A DNA stretch of 64,000 nucleotides from Jiella soli (GTDB lineage Bacteria; Pseudomonadota; Alphaproteobacteria; Rhizobiales; Rhizobiaceae). The position numbers and the translations under genes are program-made. The stretch spans positions 83,578-147,577 of the forward strand of contig NZ_JAJAVB010000009.1 in NCBI RefSeq assembly GCF_020615385.1. Reading direction: 5' to 3'. The notes beneath the pieces were generated by a model. That model saw only the letters and a list, made by a program, of their open reading frames with translations, made no database searches and was not told the DNA's origin. Each line of letters opens with the position of its first letter. Position 1 is the stretch's first letter. Shown in pieces: positions 8,340 to 16,524 of this stretch.

Positions 8340-9194
8340 ATGGTGCAGCCGGGTTTTTTGTCATCCGCAGACGTCCAAGCCTGGCTCAACGGTGTTCATC
8401 CCGCATGGACCGCGCTTGATTTCGAGAGCTTCTGCCGGTTGCATTCCGATCCGGACGATCCCGCTTTCCCGATAAGCATGAGCACATCCAATTCATCGCC
8501 CATGGCGACGAATGCCATGTTGTTCCTGTCTCGGCTCGTGGATGGCGCAAAGCTGACCGCAACCGGCAATCTCACCCGCGCATTTGTAGCCGAAGCCATC
8601 GAGACGCTGAGTTGGCCCGCCTTCGATCCCGAGGAAGCCTTCTGGCTCCACAAAGTGATCAATGAGCGCGACTTCCTTCCGCTTCATGCGATGCGCGTTT
8701 TCTGTGATCGCGCCAAGCTGATCCGTGTCTACAAGGGACAGCTGCGACTGACGAAGGCGGGCAAACAGATTGTGGCGGCTCAGGATTTCGGCCGGCTTCA
8801 CGGCGAGCTGTTTCGCGCTGCCTTCTGGAAAACGAACCTCGCCTATTTCGACGGCCATCCCCTGGCGCCGTGGCCGCAGGGCGACGTCGGTCTGGTGCTC
8901 TGGTGTCTTTCCGTCTCGGCTCACCGTTGGCAATCTCCGCACATGCTAGTTCGCTCCTGTACCGTGCCGATCAACGGAATTCTCGAAGACCAATACCGAG
9001 GAGAACTCGGGGGCTATATTCTCGAGCACCGCATTCTCAGGCCGGTCTCTTGGTTCGGCCTTCTCGACGTCGAGACGCTTCCGCATCCGGAGTTCAAGAC
9101 GATCAAGCTGCGTCGGTATCGAAAGGCTCCGACGTTCGATCAGTTCCTGTCCTTCACGGTGTGCCTGGAGCCTCACGAAGGTGGCATTCAGTGA
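8340..9194 (+). CDS. Unknown 284-residue island protein
   Basis: The frame has good codon character from ATG 8340 to the stop at 9194. The protein is soluble, without signal peptide or membrane segment. Residues ~95-150 (EAIETLSWPAFDPEEAFWL to LRLTKAGKQIV) read like a winged-helix segment in which a short basic hairpin follows a helix, as in DNA-binding or plasmid-replication proteins, but this is only pattern impression. The C-terminal ~60 residues are rich in Leu, Arg and His. It stands between the exonuclease pair and the XRE regulator on the opposite strand from the former. No function is proposed. Confidence 0.7.
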   Translation: MVQPGFLSSADVQAWLNGVHPAWTALDFESFCRLHSDPDDPAFPISMSTSNSSPMATNAMLFLSRLVDGAKLTATGNLTRAFVAEAIETLSWPAFDPEEAFWLHKVINERDFLPLHAMRVFCDRAKLIRVYKGQLRLTKAGKQIVAAQDFGRLHGELFRAAFWKTNLAYFDGHPLAPWPQGDVGLVLWCLSVSAHRWQSPHMLVRSCTVPINGILEDQYRGELGGYILEHRILRPVSWFGLLDVETLPHPEFKTIKLRRYRKAPTFDQFLSFTVCLEPHEGGIQ

Positions 9195-9320
9195 AGACGT
9201 CGTCGATCCTCATTCGGCGAGATTGACTTGGCAGCGTCAGGACGGATTTCGTCTACCGGCACTTGAATTTGCAACCCTTTCGTGTCGAATTGATCCCGGA
9301 TTTGCGCTGAGGGTGACGAA

Positions 9321-9701
9321 GTGGCTAAAGCCGAAATCGACGTGGCCGATGTCGCCGTGGGGCGTCGGATAAGGCAGCGCCGGATTTCGCTTAGGATGAG
9401 CCAGGCGGACCTCGGTCGTGATATTGGCGTCACGTTCCAGCAGGTCCAGAAATACGAGAAAGGCACGAACAGGGTCAGCGCTAGCAGGCTGCAGAAGGTG
9501 GCAACCGCCTTGAATATGCCCGCAAGCGCCTTCTTCGACACGTCCAAGAGCGCCGTTCATGACGACGAGCTCGGTGAGTTCTTATCTACAAAGGACGGTC
9601 TGGATCTGAACCGATCTTTTGCCTCGATTAGCGACCTCACATTGCGGCGTAAGATCGTCGAACTGGTTCACGCCATCGTGGCGGATCAGAAACCACTTTA
9701 A
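9321..9701 (+). CDS. XRE-family helix-turn-helix regulator
   Basis: 126 residues starting at GTG 9321, with GAGGGTG at 9309-9315 as binding site. Residues ~14-70 form a Cro/C1-type HTH: GRRIRQRRISLRMSQADLGR, then VTFQQVQKYEKGTNRVSASR and LQKVATALNMPASAFF. The remaining ~55 residues are a short helical tail typical of alphaproteobacterial XRE proteins of this class. It reads in the same direction as the SNase gene 46 bases downstream, so the two may share a transcript. It may regulate island genes. Confidence 0.9.
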   Translation: MAKAEIDVADVAVGRRIRQRRISLRMSQADLGRDIGVTFQQVQKYEKGTNRVSASRLQKVATALNMPASAFFDTSKSAVHDDELGEFLSTKDGLDLNRSFASISDLTLRRKIVELVHAIVADQKPL

Positions 9702-9747
9702 CGATCCCGTTAACGTGCCTTTTAACCTTGCACCTTAGCATTGCAGC

Positions 9748-10407
9748 ATGAGGCAATTCGGCGCCAGGGTCCAGCCTTCTTCTAAGAAGCGGGCGAACGG
9801 ATGGAATAAGGACGTGAAGCCTATCCGGGCTGCGCGTCAGCTCCGTGCTGAAGAGCGCGCCGGTGAGAAAACCCGGCTCAACGGTCTCTTTTGGTCCGTG
9901 CTTGGTTGCGGATGTGCGCTGGCGTTCGCTGCGCCGTTCGCGGCCGATCGGATTGCTCGGATGGATTTTGCGGCGGTCCAATCTTTCGTTGTCAGCAGTC
10001 GGCCAGCGGCTGTTGCACATGTTGCAGCTCCGCAGACTGTCGCCCCCCAGCATCGCGGGCCAATCGGCATCTGTTCAGGCGGTCACCGCGCAGAACGCCG
10101 GGTCACCTGCATCGTCGATGGAGATACCGGCTGGCAGGATGGAGAAAAGTGGCGGACCGAGGCTATCGATACGCCGGAGATTTCTCACCCGGAATGTGCG
10201 CTGGAGCAGCGGACCGGCATTGAAGCGCGCAATCGACTGCAGGCGCTGATGTCGCGCGGCTACACGCTGACCAGAAACGGCGTCGGGAACTACGGCCGAA
10301 CCCTCGTCACGATCACCTTGGCCGACGGACGAGACGCCGGCGACGTTCTTCTCGCGGAAGGCCTTGCTCAGCGTTGGCCGAACAGCGGCAATCCATGGTG
10401 CCGATGA
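9748..10407 (+). CDS. SNase-like (thermonuclease family) nuclease, membrane anchored
   Basis: 219 residues. A basic N-terminus is followed by one hydrophobic helix (~47-68), then a linker and a C-terminal staphylococcal-nuclease-like OB fold (~105-219). Key residues of the family are visible: D124 in DGDT (calcium), R136, E144 in IDTPE, and R184 in YGRTLV. This suggests an active extracytoplasmic, calcium-dependent phosphodiesterase acting on DNA or RNA. Such genes are common in integrative elements of alphaproteobacteria. A perfect 34-base palindrome begins 31 bases after its stop. Confidence 0.88.
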   Translation: MRQFGARVQPSSKKRANGWNKDVKPIRAARQLRAEERAGEKTRLNGLFWSVLGCGCALAFAAPFAADRIARMDFAAVQSFVVSSRPAAVAHVAAPQTVAPQHRGPIGICSGGHRAERRVTCIVDGDTGWQDGEKWRTEAIDTPEISHPECALEQRTGIEARNRLQALMSRGYTLTRNGVGNYGRTLVTITLADGRDAGDVLLAEGLAQRWPNSGNPWCR

Positions 10408-10437
10408 CTGATGCGCCGGGGCAGTTCCCCTCCCTTG

Positions 10438-10471
10438 TCCATCCATCACAGGCAAGCCTGTGATGGATGGA
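10438..10471. repeat. Perfect 34-base inverted repeat
   Basis: Arms of 16 bases (TCCATCCATCACAGGC and its exact complement) meet around a 2-base AA centre. It lies between the 3' ends of the SNase gene (stop 10407) and the convergent membrane-protein gene (stop 10587). The position suits a two-way terminator, but there is no U-run on either side, so a protein target or a recombination relic is also possible. Confidence 0.75.
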
Positions 10472-10586
10472 TGCGGATCTCAGCGTTAAGCTTGGCTCAG
10501 TGAGCATCATACGGGCATCGTAGAGCGCGGCGCCGTCCGGCGGGCTGTCTGCGCAGCACCCAACATCGGACGCTCGCTGCTGACCC

Positions 10587-11462
10587 TCACAGGGTCTTTA
10601 CGGCGTATATCCGGCAGTCGCGCATCTCCGATCGGAACTCGCTGGCCATGAGCGTCAGTGTCGCGCCGGGAACAAGCTTGTAGTCGAGGTCCGCGCTATA
10701 GGCGGGCTTCGTGGGGATTGCCTCGCGCCTGCCGTGCCCGGTGATGCATGAGAACCAGAGCCGCGTGAATGTCACGGGCGTATCGTCGGTCACGTGGAAC
10801 AGGAAATGACCGCGCATCGATTGGTCATCAAACCGGAACGACGGAACGGCCTCTGCCATGCGTCTGAAATCCGCGAAGCTCACACGGCAGCGCGTGCGGC
10901 TGACGTCATAGCGTGGCGCTTCATCAGGATAGAATTCTTGCGCCATGGCATCCACGATGCGTTCTCCCGGTGCCTGCCAGTGGCCTCCTGCGACAGTTCG
11001 CGTCCATTCGCCTTCCACGGGACTACCATCGGCGTAGAAGCCGTGACACGCGATGCCGGCCATCTCCAGGTAATCCGAGCTGTTGTTCACCAGGGACACG
11101 TAGATCGTGCGTTGGTAGAGTGACTGGGTGAGCGCAATCGGGATGTCGCTGGTGAGCCGATAGCTCTCGGATGCGGGGATCACTCGGGAGAGCAAGACCT
11201 CCGACTTCCACGCGCAGACGATGCCCATGATGATGACGGCGGTGGCCAGGATGTTGGAGCCGAGGTGCCGAAATGCCGTTGCCAGCATGAAGGCCGTGAA
11301 GGCCATCACCGAATACGTGAGGACCCGCAGCGGTTCCACATCGGTGAAGGTCAGAACGAGGATGGCTCCCCCGCCGATCAGGCTGAGGAGCTGAAACTCC
11401 GCGATCGCCAGAACGATCGGCAGGGCCAGAAACTGGAAGACGAGCTTGGCGTTGCGGTTCAA
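10587..11462 (-). CDS. Membrane protein of unknown function, third gene of a coupled operon
   Basis: 291 residues. The first ~90 residues contain about three membrane helices (around 8-35, 45-65 and 68-88). The remaining ~200 residues are beta-rich, starting with a segment of the type VSLVNNSSDYLEMAGIACHG that looks like an extracytoplasmic immunoglobulin-like fold, with several Cys (in ACHG, TRCRV, FSCIT and MRDCRIY). The ATG at 11462 overlaps the stop of the upstream 93-residue gene by 4 bases, so translation is coupled. No known domain recognised. Confidence 0.75.
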   Translation of the reverse strand: MNRNAKLVFQFLALPIVLAIAEFQLLSLIGGGAILVLTFTDVEPLRVLTYSVMAFTAFMLATAFRHLGSNILATAVIIMGIVCAWKSEVLLSRVIPASESYRLTSDIPIALTQSLYQRTIYVSLVNNSSDYLEMAGIACHGFYADGSPVEGEWTRTVAGGHWQAPGERIVDAMAQEFYPDEAPRYDVSRTRCRVSFADFRRMAEAVPSFRFDDQSMRGHFLFHVTDDTPVTFTRLWFSCITGHGRREAIPTKPAYSADLDYKLVPGATLTLMASEFRSEMRDCRIYAVKTL

Positions 11463-11740
11463 TGGCGGACCCGGCTACCGGCAAGATTGAGAATGCTGGG
11501 GGCTTTCTCGCCGAGGCTCCAGCTGAGCAGGAGATCCGACGCACGATGCATCGAGGCGGTCGCAAATTTCGTTACGTCCAGGAACGCCGCCCGCTGCTGC
11601 CAGCTCACGTCGGCAGCGGCAATCTTGAGGGCCAGGCGTTTGTGGACCTCGTCGATCACGGCGAGGTCCTCCATCATGTTCGTGAAGAGTTTCATTTGCT
11701 CGGCGGAGGGTTGTTTCGTCCCTCCGCCCAACGGCACCAT
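11459..11740 (-). CDS. 93-residue unknown protein, second gene of the coupled operon
   Basis: A short, mostly helical soluble protein: EQMKLFTNMMEDLAVIDEVH, then KRLALKIAAADVSWQQRAAF and a basic end. Its ATG at 11740 shares one base with the stop of the upstream gene, and its own stop overlaps the start of the membrane-protein gene. Such tight overlap on both sides is good evidence that it is translated. No family recognised. Confidence 0.7.
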   Translation of the reverse strand: MVPLGGGTKQPSAEQMKLFTNMMEDLAVIDEVHKRLALKIAAADVSWQQRAAFLDVTKFATASMHRASDLLLSWSLGEKAPSILNLAGSRVRH

Positions 11741-12189
11741 TACGCGGACTTCTTCCGCAGCATCTGCCCGCGCGCCTCGGCTGCAGCCGTCAGCTGTTCG
11801 TCGAGTTCCCCGGCCTGGACCGCCGAAATCAGCGTGTCGATGATCCCCGGCAGCTTCGTAAAATCCGCAACCTCGATTGCGTTCTTGTCCTTGGCCAGCT
11901 CGATGGTCTTGCCCGCATAGCGCAGGGAGAAGAAGGTCTGACCCGCAGCGTTCTCGAACCAGCCCGACCGGAACCGCTTGCGCATTTCCACCTGCACGCG
12001 CTCACCGGCTTCGTTCTTGCGCCAGACCCTATGGGTGGGAGCGTAATCCTGACCGGCCATCTTGGCCTCGGCGGCGCGCTTCTGCTCGGCCAGCGCCTCC
12101 ACGACCTTGTCACGCGCCCGCTTCACCGGGTCCGTCTGCGCGCGATCCGGCTCGGCTTGTGCCAGCTTCAGCGCCTTGAGATATGCCAT
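11740..12189 (-). CDS. 149-residue protein, first gene of the coupled operon (possibly DUF6641)
   Basis: The protein begins with a charged helical region (MAYLKALKLAQAEPDRAQTD) and has a central RVWRKNEAGERVQVEMRKRF segment followed by a beta-rich FFSLRYAGKTIEL stretch and a helical acidic end. The central part reminds me of DUF6641 proteins, from memory only. It starts 207 bases downstream of hsdM on the same strand and is followed without gap by the 93- and 291-residue genes. It may be read through from the restriction operon or from its own promoter in 12190-12395, where I see no clear motif. Confidence 0.7.
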   Translation of the reverse strand: MAYLKALKLAQAEPDRAQTDPVKRARDKVVEALAEQKRAAEAKMAGQDYAPTHRVWRKNEAGERVQVEMRKRFRSGWFENAAGQTFFSLRYAGKTIELAKDKNAIEVADFTKLPGIIDTLISAVQAGELDEQLTAAAEARGQMLRKKSA

Positions 12190-12395
12190 GCTGTCGTTCT
12201 CCGAAAATCGTTGTCGATGTTCCGGATAACGATGCCGATGAGCTCAAAGAGCAACCGAATCCTGTCGCTGAGCCCAGCGGCTGCTACGCGCCCATAGCGA
12301 CCGTTCGAGCGAACGTCGATGTTGAGAGAGAGCGGACGTTGGAATTGGGCGTTTTCGAGTTATGCCTAGACCGCAGCGTCTGGTCAGCTGCAGCC

Positions 12396-14030
12396 TCAAT
12401 CACGCCTTCGAGAAGGTAGAAGGGATAGCCCAAGTTCAACCAAATATTTATTGTGATTATATGTTGCTTTTTGAATATTATCTTCGATATTAATCAATTC
12501 GCTGTTGATTTTATCTAGATTGATTTCCGCCTCCTTCGTGGATGTGCTGATGTACCGGGAGATGTTTAAGTTAAAATTCTCCTCCTCGATTCGCTCCATG
12601 CTCACCCGCTTGGAGTAGCGGTCTTCCTCCTTTCGGAATTGGTAGGTGTCGATGATCTTGTCGATGTGCTCATCTGCGAGCTGATTCTGACGTTTGCCCT
12701 TTGCGAAATACTCCGCCGCATTGATGAAGAGTACGTCGTCCGGCTTTTTGCACTTTTTCAGCACGAGAATGCAGACCGGGATGCCGGTCGAGTAGAACAG
12801 GTTCGCGGGCAAGCCGATGATCGTGTCGATATGACCATCCTTCAACAGCTTAATGCGGATACGCTCCTCTGCCCCACCTCGGAACAGCACGCCGTGCGGC
12901 AGGATGATGGCCATCACGCCCTCATCCTTAAGGTAATGGAACCCGTGCAGCAGGAAGGCAAAGTCGGCGGCAGACTTGGGCGCAAGGCCGTAGTTTTTGA
13001 ACCGCACATCGTCGCCCATCGCCTCCGTGGGGTTCCAGCGCAAGCTGAAGGGCGGATTGGCCACGATGGCATCGAAGGATGGCTTCTTGGCGGGGTTCGG
13101 TTCGCGCAGGAGGTCCCAGTCATTGGCCAACGTGTCGCCGTGATAGATTTCGAACTCGGTGTCCTTCACGCCATGCAACAGCATGTTCATGCGCGCGAGG
13201 TTGTAGGTGGTGATGTTCTTCTCTTGGCCGTAGATTTTGCCGATGCCGTGCGGCCCCATGCGCTTGCGCACGTTCAACAGCAGCGAGCCGGACCCGCACG
13301 CGAAATCGAGCACGCCGGCAAGCCGCTCCTTCTTTCCGGTTGCGGGCTCCTGACTGTCCAGCGTCACGATCGCAGAAAGGATGTCTGACACCTGCTGCGG
13401 GGTGTAGAACTCGCCTGCCTTCTTACCCGAGCCGGCGGCAAACTGGCCGATCAGATATTCATAGGCATCGCCGAGATAATCCTCCTCCGACGAGAAATTG
13501 GCGAGCCCTTTGGCGATCTCGCTGATGATGGCGCAGAGTTTGGTGTTGCGATCAGGGTAGGACCGCCCGAGCTTTTCAGAGGCGAGATTGATCTCAGAGA
13601 ACAGGCCGCCGAACGTGCTCTGAAAGGACTCGTTCTCGATGTAATTGAAGCCCTGCTGCAGGGTGTTCAGCAGTTCGCCGTCTTGGGTGCGGGCCATATG
13701 GACGATGCTGGTCCAGAGGTGTTCCGGCTTGATGACGTAGTGCACCTTGCGGCGCATCTGCTTCTCGAACTCTGCCACGTCGTCGGAGTTATCCTCGTAC
13801 CACGCCTGCAGCGGCGTCCTGGCCCCGGTGCGAGCGAGAACGTCCGGAAGATCGGGGTAGTCCGGCCCCAACTCGCGCGTCGCCGCCGCCTCGTAGTTGT
13901 CCGAGAGGTAGCGCAGAAAGAGGAAGGACAGCATATAATCGCGAAAATCGTCCGCATTCATCGCGCCGCGCAGCTTATCGGCGATGTTCCAGAGCGTCTT
14001 GCCCAATTGCTTTTGGGTTTGTTCGTTCAT
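12396..14030 (-). CDS. hsdM: Type I restriction-modification methyltransferase subunit HsdM
   Basis: 544 residues, normal length for HsdM. The N-terminal helical domain (~1-150) is followed by an N6-adenine methyltransferase: AdoMet site DFACGSGSLL (242-251) and catalytic NPPF (325-328), with the usual GEFYTPQQV lead-in. It pairs with HsdS to methylate the host site and joins HsdR in the restriction complex. The ATG at 14030 overlaps the stop of the PrrC-like gene by 4 bases. The C-terminal ~70 residues are AT-rich in codons, unlike the rest. Being last in the operon is unusual; hsdM is more often before hsdS. Confidence 0.96.
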   Translation of the reverse strand: MNEQTQKQLGKTLWNIADKLRGAMNADDFRDYMLSFLFLRYLSDNYEAAATRELGPDYPDLPDVLARTGARTPLQAWYEDNSDDVAEFEKQMRRKVHYVIKPEHLWTSIVHMARTQDGELLNTLQQGFNYIENESFQSTFGGLFSEINLASEKLGRSYPDRNTKLCAIISEIAKGLANFSSEEDYLGDAYEYLIGQFAAGSGKKAGEFYTPQQVSDILSAIVTLDSQEPATGKKERLAGVLDFACGSGSLLLNVRKRMGPHGIGKIYGQEKNITTYNLARMNMLLHGVKDTEFEIYHGDTLANDWDLLREPNPAKKPSFDAIVANPPFSLRWNPTEAMGDDVRFKNYGLAPKSAADFAFLLHGFHYLKDEGVMAIILPHGVLFRGGAEERIRIKLLKDGHIDTIIGLPANLFYSTGIPVCILVLKKCKKPDDVLFINAAEYFAKGKRQNQLADEHIDKIIDTYQFRKEEDRYSKRVSMERIEEENFNLNISRYISTSTKEAEINLDKINSELINIEDNIQKATYNHNKYLVELGLSLLPSRRRD

Positions 14031-15250
14031 TGTGCGGGTACTTCCTCGGGAGCGGGCGCTGGCGCTGCGGGTGGGGCGGGAACGGCACCCGGTAGGGCGA
14101 ACTCGAACCGTGTGATGAACTCGCGCATGATGCGGCGGAACAATTCTTTGTTGTCCTCGCCCATTTCGGTGGGTTCATGGATGGCATAGGCGCCGTGGCT
14201 CAAAAGGTTCAGGGCCCGGTTGAACAGCGCCCGATCTTCCTCACTGTCCAGCGCTCTTAGGCAGAATGCTATGCTTGAGTGCCCGAAGAAGGATGCCGTT
14301 TTCTCCATGACGCTGCGCAGTGCATTGAAATGGAAGGTGTAGAGCTTTCCCTTGTCGGGATCGGCGGCACGCTGCAACTCGGCTAAGGTGGCAACGTGGT
14401 GGAAGAACGGCGTATCCTCCGTCGCCTGGAGCGTGTAGTTGCCGTCACCGCTCGGGCGGTGCAGAAAATAGCGCCGATGGGCGATCGACGGGGCATCATC
14501 AATCTTTCTGCCCATTTCGTTGCACATGACGTTGAAGAATAGTGCGTGATGGGAAGAGAAGATCACCTTGATTGGTGCAGGCGCGCCGTCGGCATTTTTT
14601 CGCGTGGCTGCCCGACGAAGGAGCTTGGCTAGGTCACAGGCGACGGAGATTGCATTGTTATCGTCCAGAGATGAGATCGGATCGTCGATGTAGAGATAAT
14701 TCTTCCCTTGATAGGATTCATGCCCATCCAGCATCCGTTCAAATATGGCCATAAAAATGCACCATATAAAGATGTTCTGTTCACCGCGTGAAACCTTTAT
14801 GTTTTGCTCCTCACCCTTCCGAAAGCTCACGAAATCTGGCTTGGAGACGGTCTCTTCGCCGTGCTGAACCTCTTTGTAGGTAAAATCAAAATCGAAATCT
14901 GCGTATCGTGACAGATACTGAGCAATCGTTTCGTCCAACGCGAGTTCTGCCATCGCATTGAAAAAGGACGACTTCTCGTTCAACTGAAGGCGGCGGACGC
15001 TGTCGCCTTCAAGGTCGTTTTCCCAGATGAACAGATCCTCGGTGAAGGCATTAAAGTAAAGGGTGTCGGGCGTCCCGGTCGGGTTCTTCTTGCTCTTGCG
15101 CTTGCCCGCCTCCTTGAACTCCATCGACAGGCGGGTCTTGCCAGTGCGGTTATAGGCGTAAATCAGGAGCAGTGAGATCTGCTTCGTGGGGTTGTTTAGA
15201 TCGTCACGAAGCCTGATCACCAAGTTCTTCAGGTTCTTGTAGGTGCTCAT
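14027..15250 (-). CDS. PrrC-like ATPase, candidate anticodon nuclease guard of the type I system
   Basis: 407 residues, close to PrrC (~396). Seen: Walker-A-like NRTGKT (34-39, somewhat degenerate), ABC signature SRGEQN (154-159), Walker B YLYIDDPISSLDD (185-197) and H-loop FSSHH (231-235). In the C-terminal part R312-x3-E316 and an NLLSHG motif with H352 mirror the Arg320-Glu324-His356 triad reported for PrrC. PrrC is a tRNA-Lys anticodon nuclease kept silent by its type I host enzyme and released when a phage inhibits restriction. The gene sits between hsdS and hsdM with 4-base overlaps on both sides, so it is translated in step with the complex. The nuclease function is inferred; a housekeeping ATPase role is possible. 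Confidence 0.8.
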   Translation of the reverse strand: MSTYKNLKNLVIRLRDDLNNPTKQISLLLIYAYNRTGKTRLSMEFKEAGKRKSKKNPTGTPDTLYFNAFTEDLFIWENDLEGDSVRRLQLNEKSSFFNAMAELALDETIAQYLSRYADFDFDFTYKEVQHGEETVSKPDFVSFRKGEEQNIKVSRGEQNIFIWCIFMAIFERMLDGHESYQGKNYLYIDDPISSLDDNNAISVACDLAKLLRRAATRKNADGAPAPIKVIFSSHHALFFNVMCNEMGRKIDDAPSIAHRRYFLHRPSGDGNYTLQATEDTPFFHHVATLAELQRAADPDKGKLYTFHFNALRSVMEKTASFFGHSSIAFCLRALDSEEDRALFNRALNLLSHGAYAIHEPTEMGEDNKELFRRIMREFITRFEFALPGAVPAPPAAPAPAPEEVPAQ

Positions 15251-16524
15251 GTATCACCCGGCCTCACCTGGGGGAAAAGCTGCTGCATCAGCCCCTTCTT
15301 GTGGGTCTTGAGCGTGTCAAGCTTTCGGGTCTCAGCGGCGATGAGGTCATCAAGGGTGTTGAGGCAGTCGGCGATGCGCTGCTGCTCCGGTCGAGATGGG
15401 ATCCTGAAGCGCAGATCAATGAAGAACTGCAAGCCGATCGTCTTGATGGTGCTCCCGGTCGCCGCACGGTCAAAAAGCGGCTTCGACTGCTGAAGCAGAT
15501 GATAAAGGAACCAATTGCTCAACTTCCGGTCGTCGCATGTCCAAACAATGAAGTGCTGGCTAACTGCCATGGGCAAAGCCATTACCGCGCTCTTGCCAAT
15601 ACCAGCATCACGGCTAATCAGAACTGAACCTGCCTTATGAAGCACGGCAGACGAGTTCGTGATACCTTCCGCTGATATTTCAACTTCCGTCTCAAAAATC
15701 AGACCTCTGTCGAGGCGCTTCGAGTCAGCGAGCGAGATCCACTTGACCCCGCCATCGTAGTACTCCGGCTTGCTCTTGCTGGGTGTATGGCCAGAGCCTC
15801 TCTTGGCCAGACTTTCGAGGTGCTCTTCCTCCCACTCACCCGCGCCCTCGAACTCGGGGAAGCGGAGGCGGGGCTGGGTTTCGCCTTCTTGGGGGAAAAG
15901 CTGCTGCATCAGGCCCGTCTTGTGGGCCCTCAGTGCCTCTACCTTCCGCCCCTGAGCGATAATCAGCGCGTCCGCCGAGTTTAGACAGGCGGCGATCTTT
16001 TGTTGCTCCGGGAAGGTCGGTTTCAGCAGTTGCAGTTCGGAAAACTGCTTGTAGCTGATCATTTTCCCGTCGCGCAGACCTTCGATGTTCCGAGTCAGCT
16101 GTTGGATGAATTCATGTGATTTGAAATGCTGCCGGTAGAACTCCTCAGACAAACGTCCACGCTTACGGAGTATCACATAGGCTGGGCTACAGATTCCGTG
16201 ATAGTCAGAAAACTCGATGCCTCCTTGAAAGGAGCGCAGACTGATAATGAAATCTCCGGGACGCACTTCCTTGTATGTCTCAAGGCTCTTGTCTGTCACC
16301 GAAACATGATAATCGATCATATGCCTCGGGATCGCGCCATGTTCTTGCGTGATGGCAAGGATAGGAAGGCCCGGCGGGACTTCGCGGTTGTTGAATTGTT
16401 GGAATAGGTGGTTGCCCGGCGCTGTTTCCCAATCATCCGCTTTCTGAAACTCAGGAAAGCGAAGCTTGGGAACCAATGCGGCCCCATCGCCCGCTTCGGC
16501 AGATGTTCTCCCCTTACTGCTCAT
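15247..16524 (-). CDS. hsdS: Type I restriction-modification specificity subunit HsdS
   Basis: 425 residues with the two-fold HsdS layout. Target recognition domain 1 (~15-190) is followed by conserved spacer EQQKIAACLN...LMQQLFPQ; domain 2 (~230-385) is followed by the matching EQQRIADCLN...LMQQLFPQ. Each half begins with LRFPEF. The two domains differ, so the target is expected to be an asymmetric bipartite sequence. The spacers are coded by 21-base direct repeats. The ATG at 16524 lies 11 bases inside the end of hsdR, and the stop overlaps the PrrC-like start. Confidence 0.95.
   Translation of the reverse strand: MSSKGRTSAEAGDGAALVPKLRFPEFQKADDWETAPGNHLFQQFNNREVPPGLPILAITQEHGAIPRHMIDYHVSVTDKSLETYKEVRPGDFIISLRSFQGGIEFSDYHGICSPAYVILRKRGRLSEEFYRQHFKSHEFIQQLTRNIEGLRDGKMISYKQFSELQLLKPTFPEQQKIAACLNSADALIIAQGRKVEALRAHKTGLMQQLFPQEGETQPRLRFPEFEGAGEWEEEHLESLAKRGSGHTPSKSKPEYYDGGVKWISLADSKRLDRGLIFETEVEISAEGITNSSAVLHKAGSVLISRDAGIGKSAVMALPMAVSQHFIVWTCDDRKLSNWFLYHLLQQSKPLFDRAATGSTIKTIGLQFFIDLRFRIPSRPEQQRIADCLNTLDDLIAAETRKLDTLKTHKKGLMQQLFPQVRPGDT
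15271..15912. repeat. 21-base direct repeats in the two conserved regions of hsdS
   Basis: The same 21 bases (starting GGGGAAAAGCTGCTGCATCA) occur at 15271-15291 and 15892-15912, coding for the shared LMQQLFPQ spacer ends of HsdS. Repeats of this kind allow recombination that swaps or deletes a recognition domain and so changes target specificity. Confidence 0.8.
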
